From Acinetobacter nosocomialis NIPH 2119 (lineage in GTDB: Bacteria > Pseudomonadota > Gammaproteobacteria > Pseudomonadales > Moraxellaceae), in assembly GCF_000368085.1 (NCBI RefSeq), contig NZ_KB849239.1, positions 2,330,160-2,394,159 of the forward strand: DNA of 64,000 bases, given 5' to 3'. Shown here piece after piece: positions 24,347-33,866 of the stretch. Position 1 is the first letter of the stretch. Each line of letters starts with the position of its first letter. The notes under the pieces are model-generated. The model was not told where the DNA came from, did not search any database, and worked only from the letters and a program-made list of their open reading frames with translations. The translations under genes were made by a program, and so were the position numbers.

Positions 24347-24838
24347 TTAGACAGTCTCTGTCTGCCCCACTTGGTGATAAGCACGGTTAAAGTAAACCAA
24401 ACTTTGGTCATGTTGGCTTTGTTTAATCGCTACGATCGGGCATATAAAAATCGTGTGTGTGCCGACTTGTTGAATTTGCTCAATCTCACAATCGAAACTT
24501 ACCAAAGCATCTTCCAGCACAGGTGAACCTGTTTCTAACTCAATCCATTCGCCATGTTTAAAGCGTTCTTCTGGTGTGAGCTTAGATGAAAATGCTTTTG
24601 AAATATGTTCGTGGTGCGCGCCTAAAACATTCACCGTTAAGATTTTGTTATCTAGGAAATGTGCATGTGAGCTCGCAGCTTGGTTCATACACACCAATAA
24701 TGTCGGCGGTGTGTCAGTCACACTACAAACAGCAGAGGCAGTAAATCCAAAACGGCCAGACATGCCTGCCGTGGTCACAACGCTAACCGCACTTGTGAGT
24801 AAAGACATTGCATTTCTAAAGTCTGTTGCTTGAACCAT
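24347..24838 (-). CDS. Flavin reductase-like protein (HpaC/RutF-like)
   Basis: This is a 163-aa protein of the flavin reductase-like domain: FRNAMSLLTSAVSVVTT, GFTASAVCSVTDTPPTLLVC and FLDNKILTVNVLG are typical flavin-contact segments. Such enzymes pass NAD(P)H electrons to free FMN or FAD for a partner oxygenase. It is the third gene behind mesX and mesD on the same strand, and MesD-type methionine synthesis needs oxygen and a reductase, so it is a good candidate for that electron source. It is 185 bp from mesD, with a hairpin between. Confidence 0.8.
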   Translation of the reverse strand: MVQATDFRNAMSLLTSAVSVVTTAGMSGRFGFTASAVCSVTDTPPTLLVCMNQAASSHAHFLDNKILTVNVLGAHHEHISKAFSSKLTPEERFKHGEWIELETGSPVLEDALVSFDCEIEQIQQVGTHTIFICPIVAIKQSQHDQSLVYFNRAYHQVGQTETV

Positions 24839-24957
24839 GACATTATTCCTAAATTGAACCGTACCTTGTCCTGTGTGTTTGCTATACCGCCCAACTCCAT
24901 CAGGAAGGTACTATCGACATGCGTTCTGATTAGAGCGACATGTAGTAAGTAAAATGA

Positions 24958-25000
24958 GGGTTACTTGTTTGATTATCAACTACCATCAAAAAAGTAACCC
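24958..25000 (-). terminator. Hairpin between mesD and the flavin reductase gene
   Basis: GGGTTACTT (24958-24966) and AAGTAACCC (24992-25000) form a 9-bp stem just after the mesD stop. The following T-tract on the minus strand is short (CATTTTAC), so it may attenuate rather than end transcription. Confidence 0.5.
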
Positions 25001-25023
25001 TTTATACCACTTATTGGTAAGTA

Positions 25024-26067
25024 TTAAGCAGTAAGTTCAAAACCCGTAAGTTCTCTGCGAACGATTTCTGCACCTGCCGTTAACGCATTTAACTTGCCAC
25101 GTGCCACTTCACGAGAAAGAGGCGCCATACCGCAGTTTGTGCACGGGTAAAGCTTGTCTGAGTCTACAAACTGAAGCGCTTTACGCAGTGTGTTAGCCAC
25201 TTCTTCTGGTGTTTCAATCTGGTTAGATGCGACATCAATTGCCCCGACCATGACTTTTTTACCACGAATAAGTTCAAGTAAGTCGATTGGCACACGAGAG
25301 TTGTGACATTCTAACGAGATGATATCAATGTTAGAAGTTTGAAGTTTCGGGAAAGCTTCTTCGTACTGGCGCCATTCTGAACCGAGTGTCTTTTTCCAGT
25401 CAGTGTTGGCTTTAATACCGTAACCATAGCAAATGTGCACCGCAGTTTCACATTTTAGACCTTCAATTGCACGCTCTAAAGTCGCAATACCCCAGTCATT
25501 TACTTCGTCAAAGAAGACATTAAATGCAGGTTCATCAAACTGAATGATATCTACACCAGCAGCTTCTAACTCTTTCGCTTCTTGGTTCAAGATTTTGGCA
25601 AATTCCCAAGCAAGCTTTTCACGGCTCTTGTAGTGACCATCGTAAAGCGTATCAATCATGGTCATTGGGCCAGGTAATGCCCATTTAATTGGCTGATCAG
25701 TTTGCTGACGTAAAAACTTTGCATCTTCAACAAACACAGGCTTTTGACGAGACACCGCACCAACCACAGACGGTACGCTTGCATCGTAACGGTCACGAAT
25801 ACGAACTGTTTCGCGCTTCTCAAAATCTACACCATTTAAGTGTTCAATAAATGTCGTCACAAAGTGTTGGCGGGTTTGTTCGCCATCGCTGACAATATCA
25901 ATGCCCGCAAGTTTTTGCTCGTGCAACGCTAAACGTAACGCGTCTTTTTTACCTTCAATTAAGCCTTCGTTTTCGAGTTTCCACGGCGACCAAAGCTTTT
26001 CAGGTTCTGCAAGCCAAGACGGTTTTGGTAAGCTGCCAGCAGTTGAAGTCGGTAATAACTTTTTCAT
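25024..26067 (-). CDS. mesD: MesD-type core methionine synthase
   Basis: This is a 347-aa protein that matches only the C-terminal catalytic half of cobalamin-independent methionine synthase (MetE). It has IQFDEPAF, HICYGYG, SLECHNSR and the zinc-site region PCTNCGMAPLSREVARGKL. It lacks the N-terminal half and so cannot use methyltetrahydrofolate like MetE. Folate-independent MesD enzymes of this size occur in Acinetobacter and work with a DUF1852 partner (MesX) in an oxygen-dependent route. The mesX gene lies 21 bp upstream, supporting the assignment. Confidence 0.85.
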   Translation of the reverse strand: MKKLLPTSTAGSLPKPSWLAEPEKLWSPWKLENEGLIEGKKDALRLALHEQKLAGIDIVSDGEQTRQHFVTTFIEHLNGVDFEKRETVRIRDRYDASVPSVVGAVSRQKPVFVEDAKFLRQQTDQPIKWALPGPMTMIDTLYDGHYKSREKLAWEFAKILNQEAKELEAAGVDIIQFDEPAFNVFFDEVNDWGIATLERAIEGLKCETAVHICYGYGIKANTDWKKTLGSEWRQYEEAFPKLQTSNIDIISLECHNSRVPIDLLELIRGKKVMVGAIDVASNQIETPEEVANTLRKALQFVDSDKLYPCTNCGMAPLSREVARGKLNALTAGAEIVRRELTGFELTA

Positions 26068-26088
26068 AATAAATGACCTATATGTTGA

Positions 26089-27075
26089 TTAATTAGGAGC
26101 GTAATTCGCAGACCACTGCTCAAGAATCGCTTGGTATGGTTTGATAAATTGCTCTTCAACAAACTTCCCCTGCTCTATAGCCAGACGGCTACGTTCTTCA
26201 CGGTCATACACAATTCGAGTAAGTGAATAATCTTGGTGCTTCAAGCTTGGTTGATAAGACTTTCCAGCCACTGAATTTGCATTGTAAATTTCAGGACGGT
26301 AAATCTTTTGGAAGGTTTCCATCGTACTAATGGTACTAATCAACTCAAGGTTGGTGTAATCACTCAACAAATCGCCAGTAAAGTAGAACGCTAACGGCGC
26401 AACGCTATGCGGCGGCATGAAGTAGCGAACTTTTAAGCCCATTTTTTGGAAATATTCATCGGTTAATGAATAGTCTTCTTGCTTGTATTCCACACCCAAA
26501 ACAGGATGTTCATTTTCAGTACGGTGATACACCTTACTTGTTGAAACGCTTAAGCAAATCACAGGTGCCTTTTTAAAGTTGGCTTTATAAGTCTCAGAGT
26601 TAATAAAGCTCTTAAACAAGTTGCCGTGCAATTCACCAAACTTTTCTGGCGTGCTAAACGTAGACTTGTTTTTGTTGTGATCTAACAACAACACACTAAA
26701 GTCATAGTCACGTACATAAGACGAGAAGTTGTTACCTACAATACCTTCGATGCGTTCATTGGTCTTCTTATCAACAATATTGGTTTTCAATATTTCAATA
26801 AGAGGAAGCCCGCTGGTACGGTTTTCGGCATCAATATTCATTTCAACCGAAATGATTTCAAGTTCAACGCCATAACGGTCGCCCTTAGGGTTGTCCCAAT
26901 GAGCTAAGGCATTGAAGCGATTGTCGATCATCCGTAATGTGTTGCGCAAATTTTCTTCGCGGCTCATCCCTCTCGCCAAGTTAGCAAAGTTGGTGGTAAT
27001 ACGCGTATTGTCTGCTGGACGATAGTTCTCATCGAAACAAATACTCTTAATCGTAAATGTAAATTCTTTACTCAT
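26089..27075 (-). CDS. mesX: MesX (DUF1852), partner of MesD
   Basis: This is a 328-aa protein starting MSKEFTFTIKSICFDENY. The frame is open further upstream, but the 49 extra residues are basic and not family-like, so the start at 27075 is used. DUF1852 proteins are found beside core methionine synthases and are required for MesD function; their chemistry is not settled. It is followed after 21 bp by mesD, clearly one operon. The 366 bp upstream, back to the LysR gene, contain a CATGAAT/ATTCATG inverted repeat (27231-27277) that may be a regulator site. Confidence 0.85.
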   Translation of the reverse strand: MSKEFTFTIKSICFDENYRPADNTRITTNFANLARGMSREENLRNTLRMIDNRFNALAHWDNPKGDRYGVELEIISVEMNIDAENRTSGLPLIEILKTNIVDKKTNERIEGIVGNNFSSYVRDYDFSVLLLDHNKNKSTFSTPEKFGELHGNLFKSFINSETYKANFKKAPVICLSVSTSKVYHRTENEHPVLGVEYKQEDYSLTDEYFQKMGLKVRYFMPPHSVAPLAFYFTGDLLSDYTNLELISTISTMETFQKIYRPEIYNANSVAGKSYQPSLKHQDYSLTRIVYDREERSRLAIEQGKFVEEQFIKPYQAILEQWSANYAPN

Positions 27076-27441
27076 TGTGATCAGTACCCTAATTTCTGAG
27101 ATAAACCTAAAAAATCTTTTTGCTCTTTTTGAACATTCCAACCTTTTCAGTTTTGCGCCTTGTGGTCTTATCAAAAGTGAATAACTGGAGCGCTTCAGAG
27201 CATGGATAGATTTATACCGCAATCACAACATGAATAAAAATGATTTAGTCTCATTCAAAACTGAGTGAAATTCATGTTTAGGGTTTAATAAATAAGTAGG
27301 AAGTTAAATATTTTTCATCTTAGGAGGTTTTAGACAGCAGAAATTCAATATACAGCGCTCACGTTGTAGCGCCTGAAAATTTAGAATTTATGATTATTTT
27401 CAATTAATTAAACAATTTTTCTTTAAATAAAAATGCTCAAC

Positions 27442-28314
27442 CTAAAGCAATTTATGTTGACTCTCATTCATCTCTGCTTTTAGCCATTCTAAAAATATGG
27501 TTTTGCGTGGATCTTCCTCAAAAGCACGATGAGAAAGTAAAAAATAGGCTGAACCGTCTTGAACGATTGGTGAAATTTTTTGCAGTAAGTTCCACTCAAG
27601 CTCTTTTTCAATCATATAAATTGAAATGACCGTCGCGCCGAGTCCCGCCAAGCAACCTTCTAAACATAGATAAAAATGTTCAAGCTCAACTTTGGTGTAG
27701 CCTTTTAAATTTTGCTTTAACTCAGCAATGCGGCTCATACTTTTGAAAAAATTCGGTCTAGAGGTCGAGATCAGTACGTCGTTGGTTTCCGATGGCTTGG
27801 TTGGTTGAACTAGAGCGATATATTCATCGGCAATTTTTTCACTATAAATATGCTCACCCCAATCAAAATCATTTCTACGAATCGCGATATCAATATTGTC
27901 TTTTTCAAAGTCGACCACGCCGCCTGCTGTGAGTAGCACAACCTCAAAATCATGACCAAGCTTTTTAAACTTAGATAAACGCGGAATGAGCCATTTCATG
28001 GAAAGAGTCGGTTCACAAGACAAAACCAGTTGTTTGTTTTCAGCTTTAGGCTGGCTGAGTTGTATTAAACATTCATCGAGTTGACCAAACACCTGATGGC
28101 AACAACTCAATAAAGTTTCACCCTGCTCGGTCATCACAAGCGTTTTATTTTTTCGCTCGAATAAAGTCGTATTTAAAGCTTCTTCTAAATTATAAATCTG
28201 TTTACTGACCGCACTTTGCGTCACAAATAATTTCTTTGCAGCTAAAGTCACGCTGCCATACTTCGCCACAAAATAGAAAAATTTTAGTGAATTCAGCGAT
28301 ATTCTTTCGATCAT
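27442..28314 (-). CDS. LysR-family transcriptional regulator
   Basis: This is a 290-aa LysR protein. Its N-terminal winged helix is NSLKFFYFVAKYGSVTLAAKKLFVTQSAVSKQI in outline (residues about 7-40) with EEALNTTLFERKNKTL. The periplasmic-binding-like effector domain follows. It is divergent from the LysE-type exporter gene (255-bp gap), the usual pairing in which the regulator controls export of an amino acid. It could alternatively act on mesX, which follows on the same strand. A TSD or site cannot be fixed in the AT-rich gap. Confidence 0.9.
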   Translation of the reverse strand: MIERISLNSLKFFYFVAKYGSVTLAAKKLFVTQSAVSKQIYNLEEALNTTLFERKNKTLVMTEQGETLLSCCHQVFGQLDECLIQLSQPKAENKQLVLSCEPTLSMKWLIPRLSKFKKLGHDFEVVLLTAGGVVDFEKDNIDIAIRRNDFDWGEHIYSEKIADEYIALVQPTKPSETNDVLISTSRPNFFKSMSRIAELKQNLKGYTKVELEHFYLCLEGCLAGLGATVISIYMIEKELEWNLLQKISPIVQDGSAYFLLSHRAFEEDPRKTIFLEWLKAEMNESQHKLL

Positions 28315-28569
28315 TCCAAAAACTCATAGATATGTAGTCGTTTTTATCGATTTTTATTTTTAGGTTTCTGTTCAAAATAAAAATCATCTTTATTAAACCC
28401 TATTTTAGATGATGAAAAATATTTTAAATATCTATATCTACCTTCATAAATGTAAAGCCCCAATCTTTCTCACCAAAAGAATAGCAGCTTTCAGTAAAAC
28501 AGTTCTCCTCTCGAATACATTCCAAAAAGTACAGATAAAACTGTTCTTTTGCAGTGTGGGGGCAAAATA

Positions 28570-29178
28570 ATGGCAGAGTTTATTGCGGTTATTCTCATTA
28601 CGATTTTGGCAGTGGTAAGCCCCGGCGCTGACTTCGCGATTGTGACCAAAAATAGTTACTTGTACGGCAGAAAAAAAGGTGTGTTCACTTCACTCGGCAT
28701 ATCGCTTGGCGTGTTGGTACATGTAACCTATACACTTGTAGCCGTTGCCTTTGTGATGGCTTATACGCCGCAAATTTTGAATATTGTGAAGTATATTGGC
28801 GCGCTTTACCTGATCTATATTGGCTATAAAACTTTTACGCAAAAACCAGTTTTAGACACTGCTGCTTTAACCGCTATAGACAATTTTCAAGCGATAAAGT
28901 ACGGCTTTTTTACCAATGCCCTAAACCCTAAAACCACGCTATTTGTGATTAGTACCTATACGCAAATTGTGAGTTTAACCACCCCGAAAACCATTCTCTT
29001 GGCTTATGGCTTTTTTATGTCTTTTGCACATTTTGCATGGTTTTCACTGGTGGCTGTACTGTTTTCATCCATGCTGCTGAGACAAAAAATGTTAGCCAAG
29101 CAAGTACAGATTAATAAGTTGATTGGCTCTATTTTATGTGTATTAGGTGTGATTCTACTTTTTACCAAGTTTCAGTAG
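28570..29178 (+). CDS. LysE/RhtB-family amino-acid exporter
   Basis: This is a 202-aa inner-membrane protein with six hydrophobic segments and the family signature VVSPGADFAIVTKNSYLYGRK near the N-terminus, plus NALNPKTTLFV in the middle. The start at ATG 28570 gives the typical MAEFIAVIL; 21 in-frame bases upstream are not family-like. It is divergent from a LysR gene that probably controls it. The exported amino acid cannot be predicted. Confidence 0.85.
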   Translation: MAEFIAVILITILAVVSPGADFAIVTKNSYLYGRKKGVFTSLGISLGVLVHVTYTLVAVAFVMAYTPQILNIVKYIGALYLIYIGYKTFTQKPVLDTAALTAIDNFQAIKYGFFTNALNPKTTLFVISTYTQIVSLTTPKTILLAYGFFMSFAHFAWFSLVAVLFSSMLLRQKMLAKQVQINKLIGSILCVLGVILLFTKFQ

Positions 29179-29295
29179 AGCTCGTTAATTTTTAAGAAAC
29201 TTTTTTATATATTGCTGTTAATATTAAAACGCATGATAGATTTCCCAATCCTTCATATCTCTATAAATCAAGGATGATGAGCGAATACATTTATT

Positions 29296-30225
29296 ATGGA
29301 AATCAAGCAAATAAAGTATTTTTTGACGGTCGTTGAATCGGGCAGTATTGGAAAAGCTGCCCAAAAGCTCGATGTCGGTGCTTCGGCGATTAGTCAGCAA
29401 ATTAGTAAGCTCGAGCAAGAGTTAAGCATTCGCTTATTACAGCGTAATGCTTTTGGTGTGACCCCAACCCCAGCAGGTCTTGCTTTTTTAAAACACTCGC
29501 AACTGATTTTGCGTCAAGTGAACTTTGCCATAGACGCTGCCCATTCAGCACGGCTATCTGGTCATGTGAGCCTTGGTTTTCCACCGACCATTACCGCTTT
29601 GATTGGCATCCCTTTAATGAAACTAATGTCTGAACGTTATCCAGATATTCGTTTAGAGATTGTGGAAACCCTGTCGGGAAACCTGATTCAGTCGATTAAT
29701 TCACGTCAGCTTGATATCGCCATTATTTTTACCAATGAAATTGATAAACAGTGGTCTATACAGCCTTTAGTACGCGAGCAAATGTATTTAATGGCACGCA
29801 AAGAAGTGCTCGAAAAATACGGACTTAGCGAATGTATTAAAAGCGGCATTATTCAGTCGCAGCAAATTGGTGATATTCCTTTAGTGTTGCCACGTCAACG
29901 CCATAGCTTACGAAAACTGCTTGAGCACAAGATTGGACAGCTTAATGTCGTCTATGAAATTGATGGCTTGCATTTGCTTATGGACAGCCTGATTCATCTT
30001 GACCTTGCCAGTGTTCGCCCCGGAAGTGCTTGCTTACAAGAGTATAAACACAAGCTGCAATTGCTTAAGGTCGTCGACCCCGAAGTTGAACGAATTAACT
30101 ATTTGGTGAGCCTTGCCGAAGAAGAATTATCACCTGCTGCACTTGCTGCCAAGTCAGCCATTAAGGCATGTGTGAAAGAGTTAATTCAAAACCAAATTTG
30201 GCCATGTTCTGAAATTATTGTTTAA
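29296..30225 (+). CDS. LysR-family regulator of the tcu-like cluster, copy 1
   Basis: This is a 309-aa LysR protein starting MEIKQIKYFLTVVESGSIGKAA. It is a clear paralogue of the LysR encoded at 32834: same length, shared stretches such as SQQISKLE, ELSIRLLQR, PTPAGLAF and EEELSPA. It lies directly upstream of the tcuC-like transporter gene and is likely to control it. The two copies bracket the transporter and binding-protein genes, suggesting duplication of a regulator with its target promoter. Confidence 0.88.
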   Translation: MEIKQIKYFLTVVESGSIGKAAQKLDVGASAISQQISKLEQELSIRLLQRNAFGVTPTPAGLAFLKHSQLILRQVNFAIDAAHSARLSGHVSLGFPPTITALIGIPLMKLMSERYPDIRLEIVETLSGNLIQSINSRQLDIAIIFTNEIDKQWSIQPLVREQMYLMARKEVLEKYGLSECIKSGIIQSQQIGDIPLVLPRQRHSLRKLLEHKIGQLNVVYEIDGLHLLMDSLIHLDLASVRPGSACLQEYKHKLQLLKVVDPEVERINYLVSLAEEELSPAALAAKSAIKACVKELIQNQIWPCSEIIV

Positions 30226-30262
30226 AGGGTCATTAATTTTTCTAAATACCTAATTAATTTTC

Positions 30263-30297
30263 GCCTCTCACTCCTCCCTGCTTTTTAAGATTACATT
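30263..30297 (+). promoter_or_regulatory. Shared promoter element upstream of the tcuC-like gene
   Basis: GCCTCTCAC followed by a pyrimidine-rich stretch, TTTTTAAG and TACATT-like bases closely matches the element upstream of tcuA (33804-33839). The conserved TTACATT would be the -10 region. A near-perfect Shine-Dalgarno (AAGGAGGT, 30491-30498) precedes the transporter start, leaving a leader of about 200 nt. Confidence 0.5.
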
Positions 30298-30503
30298 TTT
30301 ATACGAATGATAAGTGGTTTTCTGTTTATCGAAATATAGATGTGTAGTTTTAACTGGAAACAAGGCATCACATTTTCTACCAAGGACACCTTTAAATCTC
30401 ATCTCTAACCCATTTCCTATTTAGGTTTATTGATTGAATCAATTTACGTCCAAACTTTGAAGATCGTGAATGTTTCCATTTTGTCAGGCCAAGGAGGTCT
30501 CCA

Positions 30504-31814
30504 ATGGATGTCGTTAATAACCGTAGGGCTACTTTTAAAAAAATATTAAACGTAACGAGTGGCAACTTTTTAGAACAGTACGATTTTTTTCTTTTTGGTT
30601 TCTATGCCACCTATATCGCAGCAAAATTTTTCCACTCAGATAATGAATATGTCTCTTTAATGATGACATTTACCGTGTTTGCTGCGGGCTTTCTTATGCG
30701 TCCTCTTGGCGCTATTTTCTTGGGTGCCTATGTCGACAGAATTGGTCGTCGTAAAGGGTTGATTGTGACTTTAAGCTTGATGGCTATCGGTACGATTTTA
30801 ATTACCTTTGTACCGGGTTATGACACCATCGGTATTATGGCCCCTATTTTAGTGGTCATTGGCCGTCTGTTACAGGGCTTCTCGGCAGGTGTTGAATCTG
30901 GCGGCGTGTCGATTTACCTTGCAGAAATTGCAACCGATAAAAACCGTGGTTTTATTACTAGCTGGCAGTCTGGTAGCCAACAAATTGCGGTCGTGTTTGC
31001 AGCGTTATTTGGTTATTGGCTCAACACCGTTTTAACTCATGCACAAGTGAGTGAATGGGGCTGGCGTATTCCGTTCTTAATTGGTTGTTTGATCATTCCT
31101 TTAATCTTCTTATTCCGCCGTACCTTAGAAGAAACTGAAGCATTTAAAGCACAAAAAACTCATCCTTCAACCAAAGAAATTTTCAGCACATTGGCGAGCA
31201 ACTGGCGCATTGTACTTGCCGGTATGATGATGAGTGCGATGACCACAACCACGTTCTATTTCATTACGGTTTACACCACAGTGTATGCAAAACGTACTTT
31301 AGAAATGTCGGTCACAGACAGCCTATTAGCAACCGTGTTTGTAGGTTTATCGAATTTCTTCTGGTTACCAATGGGTGGCTTACTTTCAGACAAAATTGGT
31401 CGTCGTCCTGTGTTAGTGGGTATTACGACTCTTGCGATTTTTACCAGCTATCCAGTTTTAAGCTGGTTGGTAAGCGACATTAGTTTTTCAAACTTACTGA
31501 TCACGCTTGCTTACTTCTCGTTCTTCTTTGGTATGTACAACGGGACTATGGTCGCAACACTTGCCGAAGTAATGCCAAAACGTGTTCGTACCGTTGGCTT
31601 CTCTTTAGCGTTTAGTCTTGCAGCCGCGATTTTTGGTGGTATGACTCCAATGGCGTGTACTTTCCTAGTAGAAAACACTGGCAATGCAAGCACACCAGCG
31701 TTCTGGCTCATGCTTGCTGCGGTATGTAGTCTCATCTCAAGTTTATATCTATGTCGCGGTTCTAAGCAGAAAAAATCTGACGCGATTGCTGAACCTGCAA
31801 AGGTTAGCGCTTAA
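30504..31814 (+). CDS. tcuC: MFS tricarboxylate:H+ symporter (TcuC/CitA-like)
   Basis: This is a 436-aa major-facilitator protein of the metabolite:H+ symporter type with 12 hydrophobic segments. The N-terminus [19 protein letters not shown] and the loop DRIGRRKGL are typical of this group, as is [13 protein letters not shown]. TcuC/CitA relatives import citrate or tricarballylate. Its place with tcuA and tcuB supports uptake of the acid that those enzymes oxidise. It is preceded by a strong AAGGAGGT ribosome-binding site. Confidence 0.8.
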   Translation: MDVVNNRRATFKKILNVTSGNFLEQYDFFLFGFYATYIAAKFFHSDNEYVSLMMTFTVFAAGFLMRPLGAIFLGAYVDRIGRRKGLIVTLSLMAIGTILITFVPGYDTIGIMAPILVVIGRLLQGFSAGVESGGVSIYLAEIATDKNRGFITSWQSGSQQIAVVFAALFGYWLNTVLTHAQVSEWGWRIPFLIGCLIIPLIFLFRRTLEETEAFKAQKTHPSTKEIFSTLASNWRIVLAGMMMSAMTTTTFYFITVYTTVYAKRTLEMSVTDSLLATVFVGLSNFFWLPMGGLLSDKIGRRPVLVGITTLAIFTSYPVLSWLVSDISFSNLLITLAYFSFFFGMYNGTMVATLAEVMPKRVRTVGFSLAFSLAAAIFGGMTPMACTFLVENTGNASTPAFWLMLAAVCSLISSLYLCRGSKQKKSDAIAEPAKVSA

Positions 31815-31847
31815 AACAACTAACTACTTAACCTGAAATTTTAATGA

Positions 31848-31879
31848 ACAGTACGGCAGATCTTAAGTCTCCGTACTGT
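31848..31879 (+). repeat. Intercistronic hairpin
   Basis: ACAGTACGG (31848-31856) and CCGTACTGT (31871-31879) form a perfect 9-bp stem between the transporter and the binding-protein gene. No T-run follows, so differential mRNA stability or processing is more likely than termination. Confidence 0.6.
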
Positions 31880-31907
31880 GCTCTCCTGTCATTAAAAGTG
31901 AGATACT

Positions 31908-32699
31908 ATGAAAAAGTCCCCTATCTTCATGACCATTTGCCTAGCTGGTGCTGGCTTAGGTTCAACGCTTGCTAACGCAGATACGTTAGAAGTGATTAGC
32001 TCTGGCGGTTTCTATTCATCTATGGAAAAACTCATTCCAATATTTGAAAAGCAAACTGGTCATACGGTTCACCTTTCGTCTGGTTCATCTATGGGTGAAT
32101 CGCCAACTGCAATTCCAAACCGTCTCGATCGTGGTGAACGCTTTGATGTGGTGGTATTGGCTGCTCCTGAGTTGAACAAACTTGCAGAAAAAGGTTATGT
32201 CGACCCAAATTCACAAAGCGCTTTAGTCAATTCAAGCATTGGTATGGCTGTGCCTAAAGGTGCACCAAAGCCAGACATTAGCTCTGCGGCAAAATTTGAA
32301 AAAGTTTTATTAAATGCCAAGCACATCGGCTATTCAGCAAGTGCGAGTGGTACACATCTTGAAAAAGATGTTTTTCCAAGCTTCCCGCCTGTCGAATACA
32401 AAGTAATTTCGAGTAAAGCAGAAAAAGTGGTAGGCGACCGCGTTGCAAAACGTATTGCCGAAGGCCAGTTTGATATTGGTTTCCAGCAAATTAGTGAAAT
32501 CAAACCTTTTACCGGCAAATATGGTCAAGTTGAGTTAGTTGGTCCAATCCCTGCGCCTTACCAAAAAGTTACCGTATTTGCTGCTGGTATTGGTAAAAAC
32601 TCGGAACATGCAAAAGTCGCAAAAGAGTTAATCAAATTTGTGAAATCGCCTCAAGCGACACAAATTATTGAAGAACAGGGTCTTGAGCAGGTTAAATAA
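31908..32699 (+). CDS. Periplasmic substrate-binding protein (ModA-like fold)
   Basis: This is a 263-aa protein with a clear signal peptide (MKKSPIFMTICLAGAGLGS, cleavage after ANA). The mature part has the type II binding-protein pattern: LEVISSGGFYSSMEKLIPIFEKQTG, a Ser/Gly-rich ligand loop (SSGSSMG) and FDVVVLAAPELNKLAEKG. It resembles ModA-type proteins, but no ABC permease is encoded nearby. Similar proteins are found in tricarboxylate clusters; a sensing or capture role for aconitate- or citrate-like acids is inferred from context. Confidence 0.7.
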   Translation: MKKSPIFMTICLAGAGLGSTLANADTLEVISSGGFYSSMEKLIPIFEKQTGHTVHLSSGSSMGESPTAIPNRLDRGERFDVVVLAAPELNKLAEKGYVDPNSQSALVNSSIGMAVPKGAPKPDISSAAKFEKVLLNAKHIGYSASASGTHLEKDVFPSFPPVEYKVISSKAEKVVGDRVAKRIAEGQFDIGFQQISEIKPFTGKYGQVELVGPIPAPYQKVTVFAAGIGKNSEHAKVAKELIKFVKSPQATQIIEEQGLEQVK

Positions 32700-32710
32700 T
32701 AAAAGCTCTA

Positions 32711-32741
32711 AAAGGCAACGTCTTGAGCAGGTGTTGCCTTT
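32711..32741 (+). terminator. Possible terminator after the binding-protein gene
   Basis: AAAGGCAAC (32711-32719) pairs with GTTGCCTTT (32733-32741); only a weak T-rich tract follows. The loop repeats the CTTGAGCAGGT found at the end of the upstream gene. Confidence 0.5.
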
Positions 32742-32833
32742 ACTCTTTGAACGGTTTACTCAAAGCAATAGAACAAAATGTATAGCAATAAACCAGTGTA
32801 GAATAATTAACAAAGGTCAAAGTAGAATTTGCC

Positions 32834-33763
32834 GTGGAACTTAAACAATTAAAGTATTTTATTGCAGTGATCGAGTCTGGAAGCTTGGGTAAAGCTGCAA
32901 AAAATCTCGATATTGGAACATCTGCATTAAGTCAGCAAATTTCAAAATTAGAAAGTGAGCTTTCCATTCGCCTTTTACAACGTACTGCTTTGGGTACGGT
33001 TCCTACCCCTGCGGGTTTAGCTTTTTTTCAACAGGTTCAACTGGCGCTTAGACACTTAGACCATGCGGTAGACTCTGCGCACTCCTCACGTTTAAGTGGT
33101 CATGTCACCGTGGGTTTTTCACCGAGTGTGGCGTCTGTTATAGGCACGCATTTTTTAAAACTTATGAGAAACCGCTATCCCGATATTAAAGTCCGTTTAA
33201 TCGAAGGCTTATCAGGTGACTTAAAAGCTTTAGTTAATGCAAGGCAGCTCGATGTTGCCATCATCTTTAGTGACGATGTCGACCCACAATGGGCCATACA
33301 GCCTTTAGTTAAAGAACAGATGTTTTTAATCTCACCTAAAGAAGTGCTGAGTCAGTACCATCTTGAAAGCTGTATAGACACCCAGACCATTAATCATTCG
33401 CAGCTTAAAGAACTTCCCCTGATTTTGCCAAGCCAACGACATGGACTACGCTTGTTGCTCGAACAGAAAATTCATCAGCTTAAAGTGGCCTATGAAATTG
33501 ATGGGCTGCATTTGTTAATGGAAAGCATTAGCCAACTCGAAATGGCAACCATTCAACCTGCGGGTGCATCGTTAAACTCGCGGCAAGATCTATGTTTGCT
33601 ACGCGTTGTAGAACCTACCATTGAACGTATTAACTATTTAATTAGTCTCTCTGAAGAAGAACTCTCGCCTGCTACTTTAGCCACCAAAGTGGTGATTCGC
33701 GCTTGTGTCACCAACCTCATTAATGAAAAGCGCTGGCCCGGTGCTGAACTCATAAACACTTAA
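32834..33763 (+). CDS. LysR-family regulator of the tcu-like cluster, copy 2
   Basis: This is a 309-aa LysR protein with a GTG start (MELKQLKYFIAVIESGSLGKAA). It is a paralogue of the LysR at 29296, similar over its full length. It lies directly before tcuA and probably activates it through the element at 33804. In Salmonella a single LysR (TcuR) controls tcuABC; here the regulator is duplicated, one before each transcription unit. Confidence 0.88.
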   Translation: MELKQLKYFIAVIESGSLGKAAKNLDIGTSALSQQISKLESELSIRLLQRTALGTVPTPAGLAFFQQVQLALRHLDHAVDSAHSSRLSGHVTVGFSPSVASVIGTHFLKLMRNRYPDIKVRLIEGLSGDLKALVNARQLDVAIIFSDDVDPQWAIQPLVKEQMFLISPKEVLSQYHLESCIDTQTINHSQLKELPLILPSQRHGLRLLLEQKIHQLKVAYEIDGLHLLMESISQLEMATIQPAGASLNSRQDLCLLRVVEPTIERINYLISLSEEELSPATLATKVVIRACVTNLINEKRWPGAELINT

Positions 33764-33803
33764 GCCATTAGTGTTTATTTTTACTAAACACCCATTCAAG
33801 TTT

Positions 33804-33839
33804 AGCCTCTCACTTCACCTTCCCTTTTAAAGCTACATT
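33804..33839 (+). promoter_or_regulatory. Shared promoter element upstream of tcuA
   Basis: GCCTCTCAC, a pyrimidine tract, TTTTAAAG and CTACATT match the element upstream of the tcuC-like gene (30263-30297). Only about 28 bp separate it from the tcuA start, so TACATT is probably the -10 box. Confidence 0.5.
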
Positions 33840-33866
33840 AGCCTTAGCTGAGAAAGGGAGAAATCC

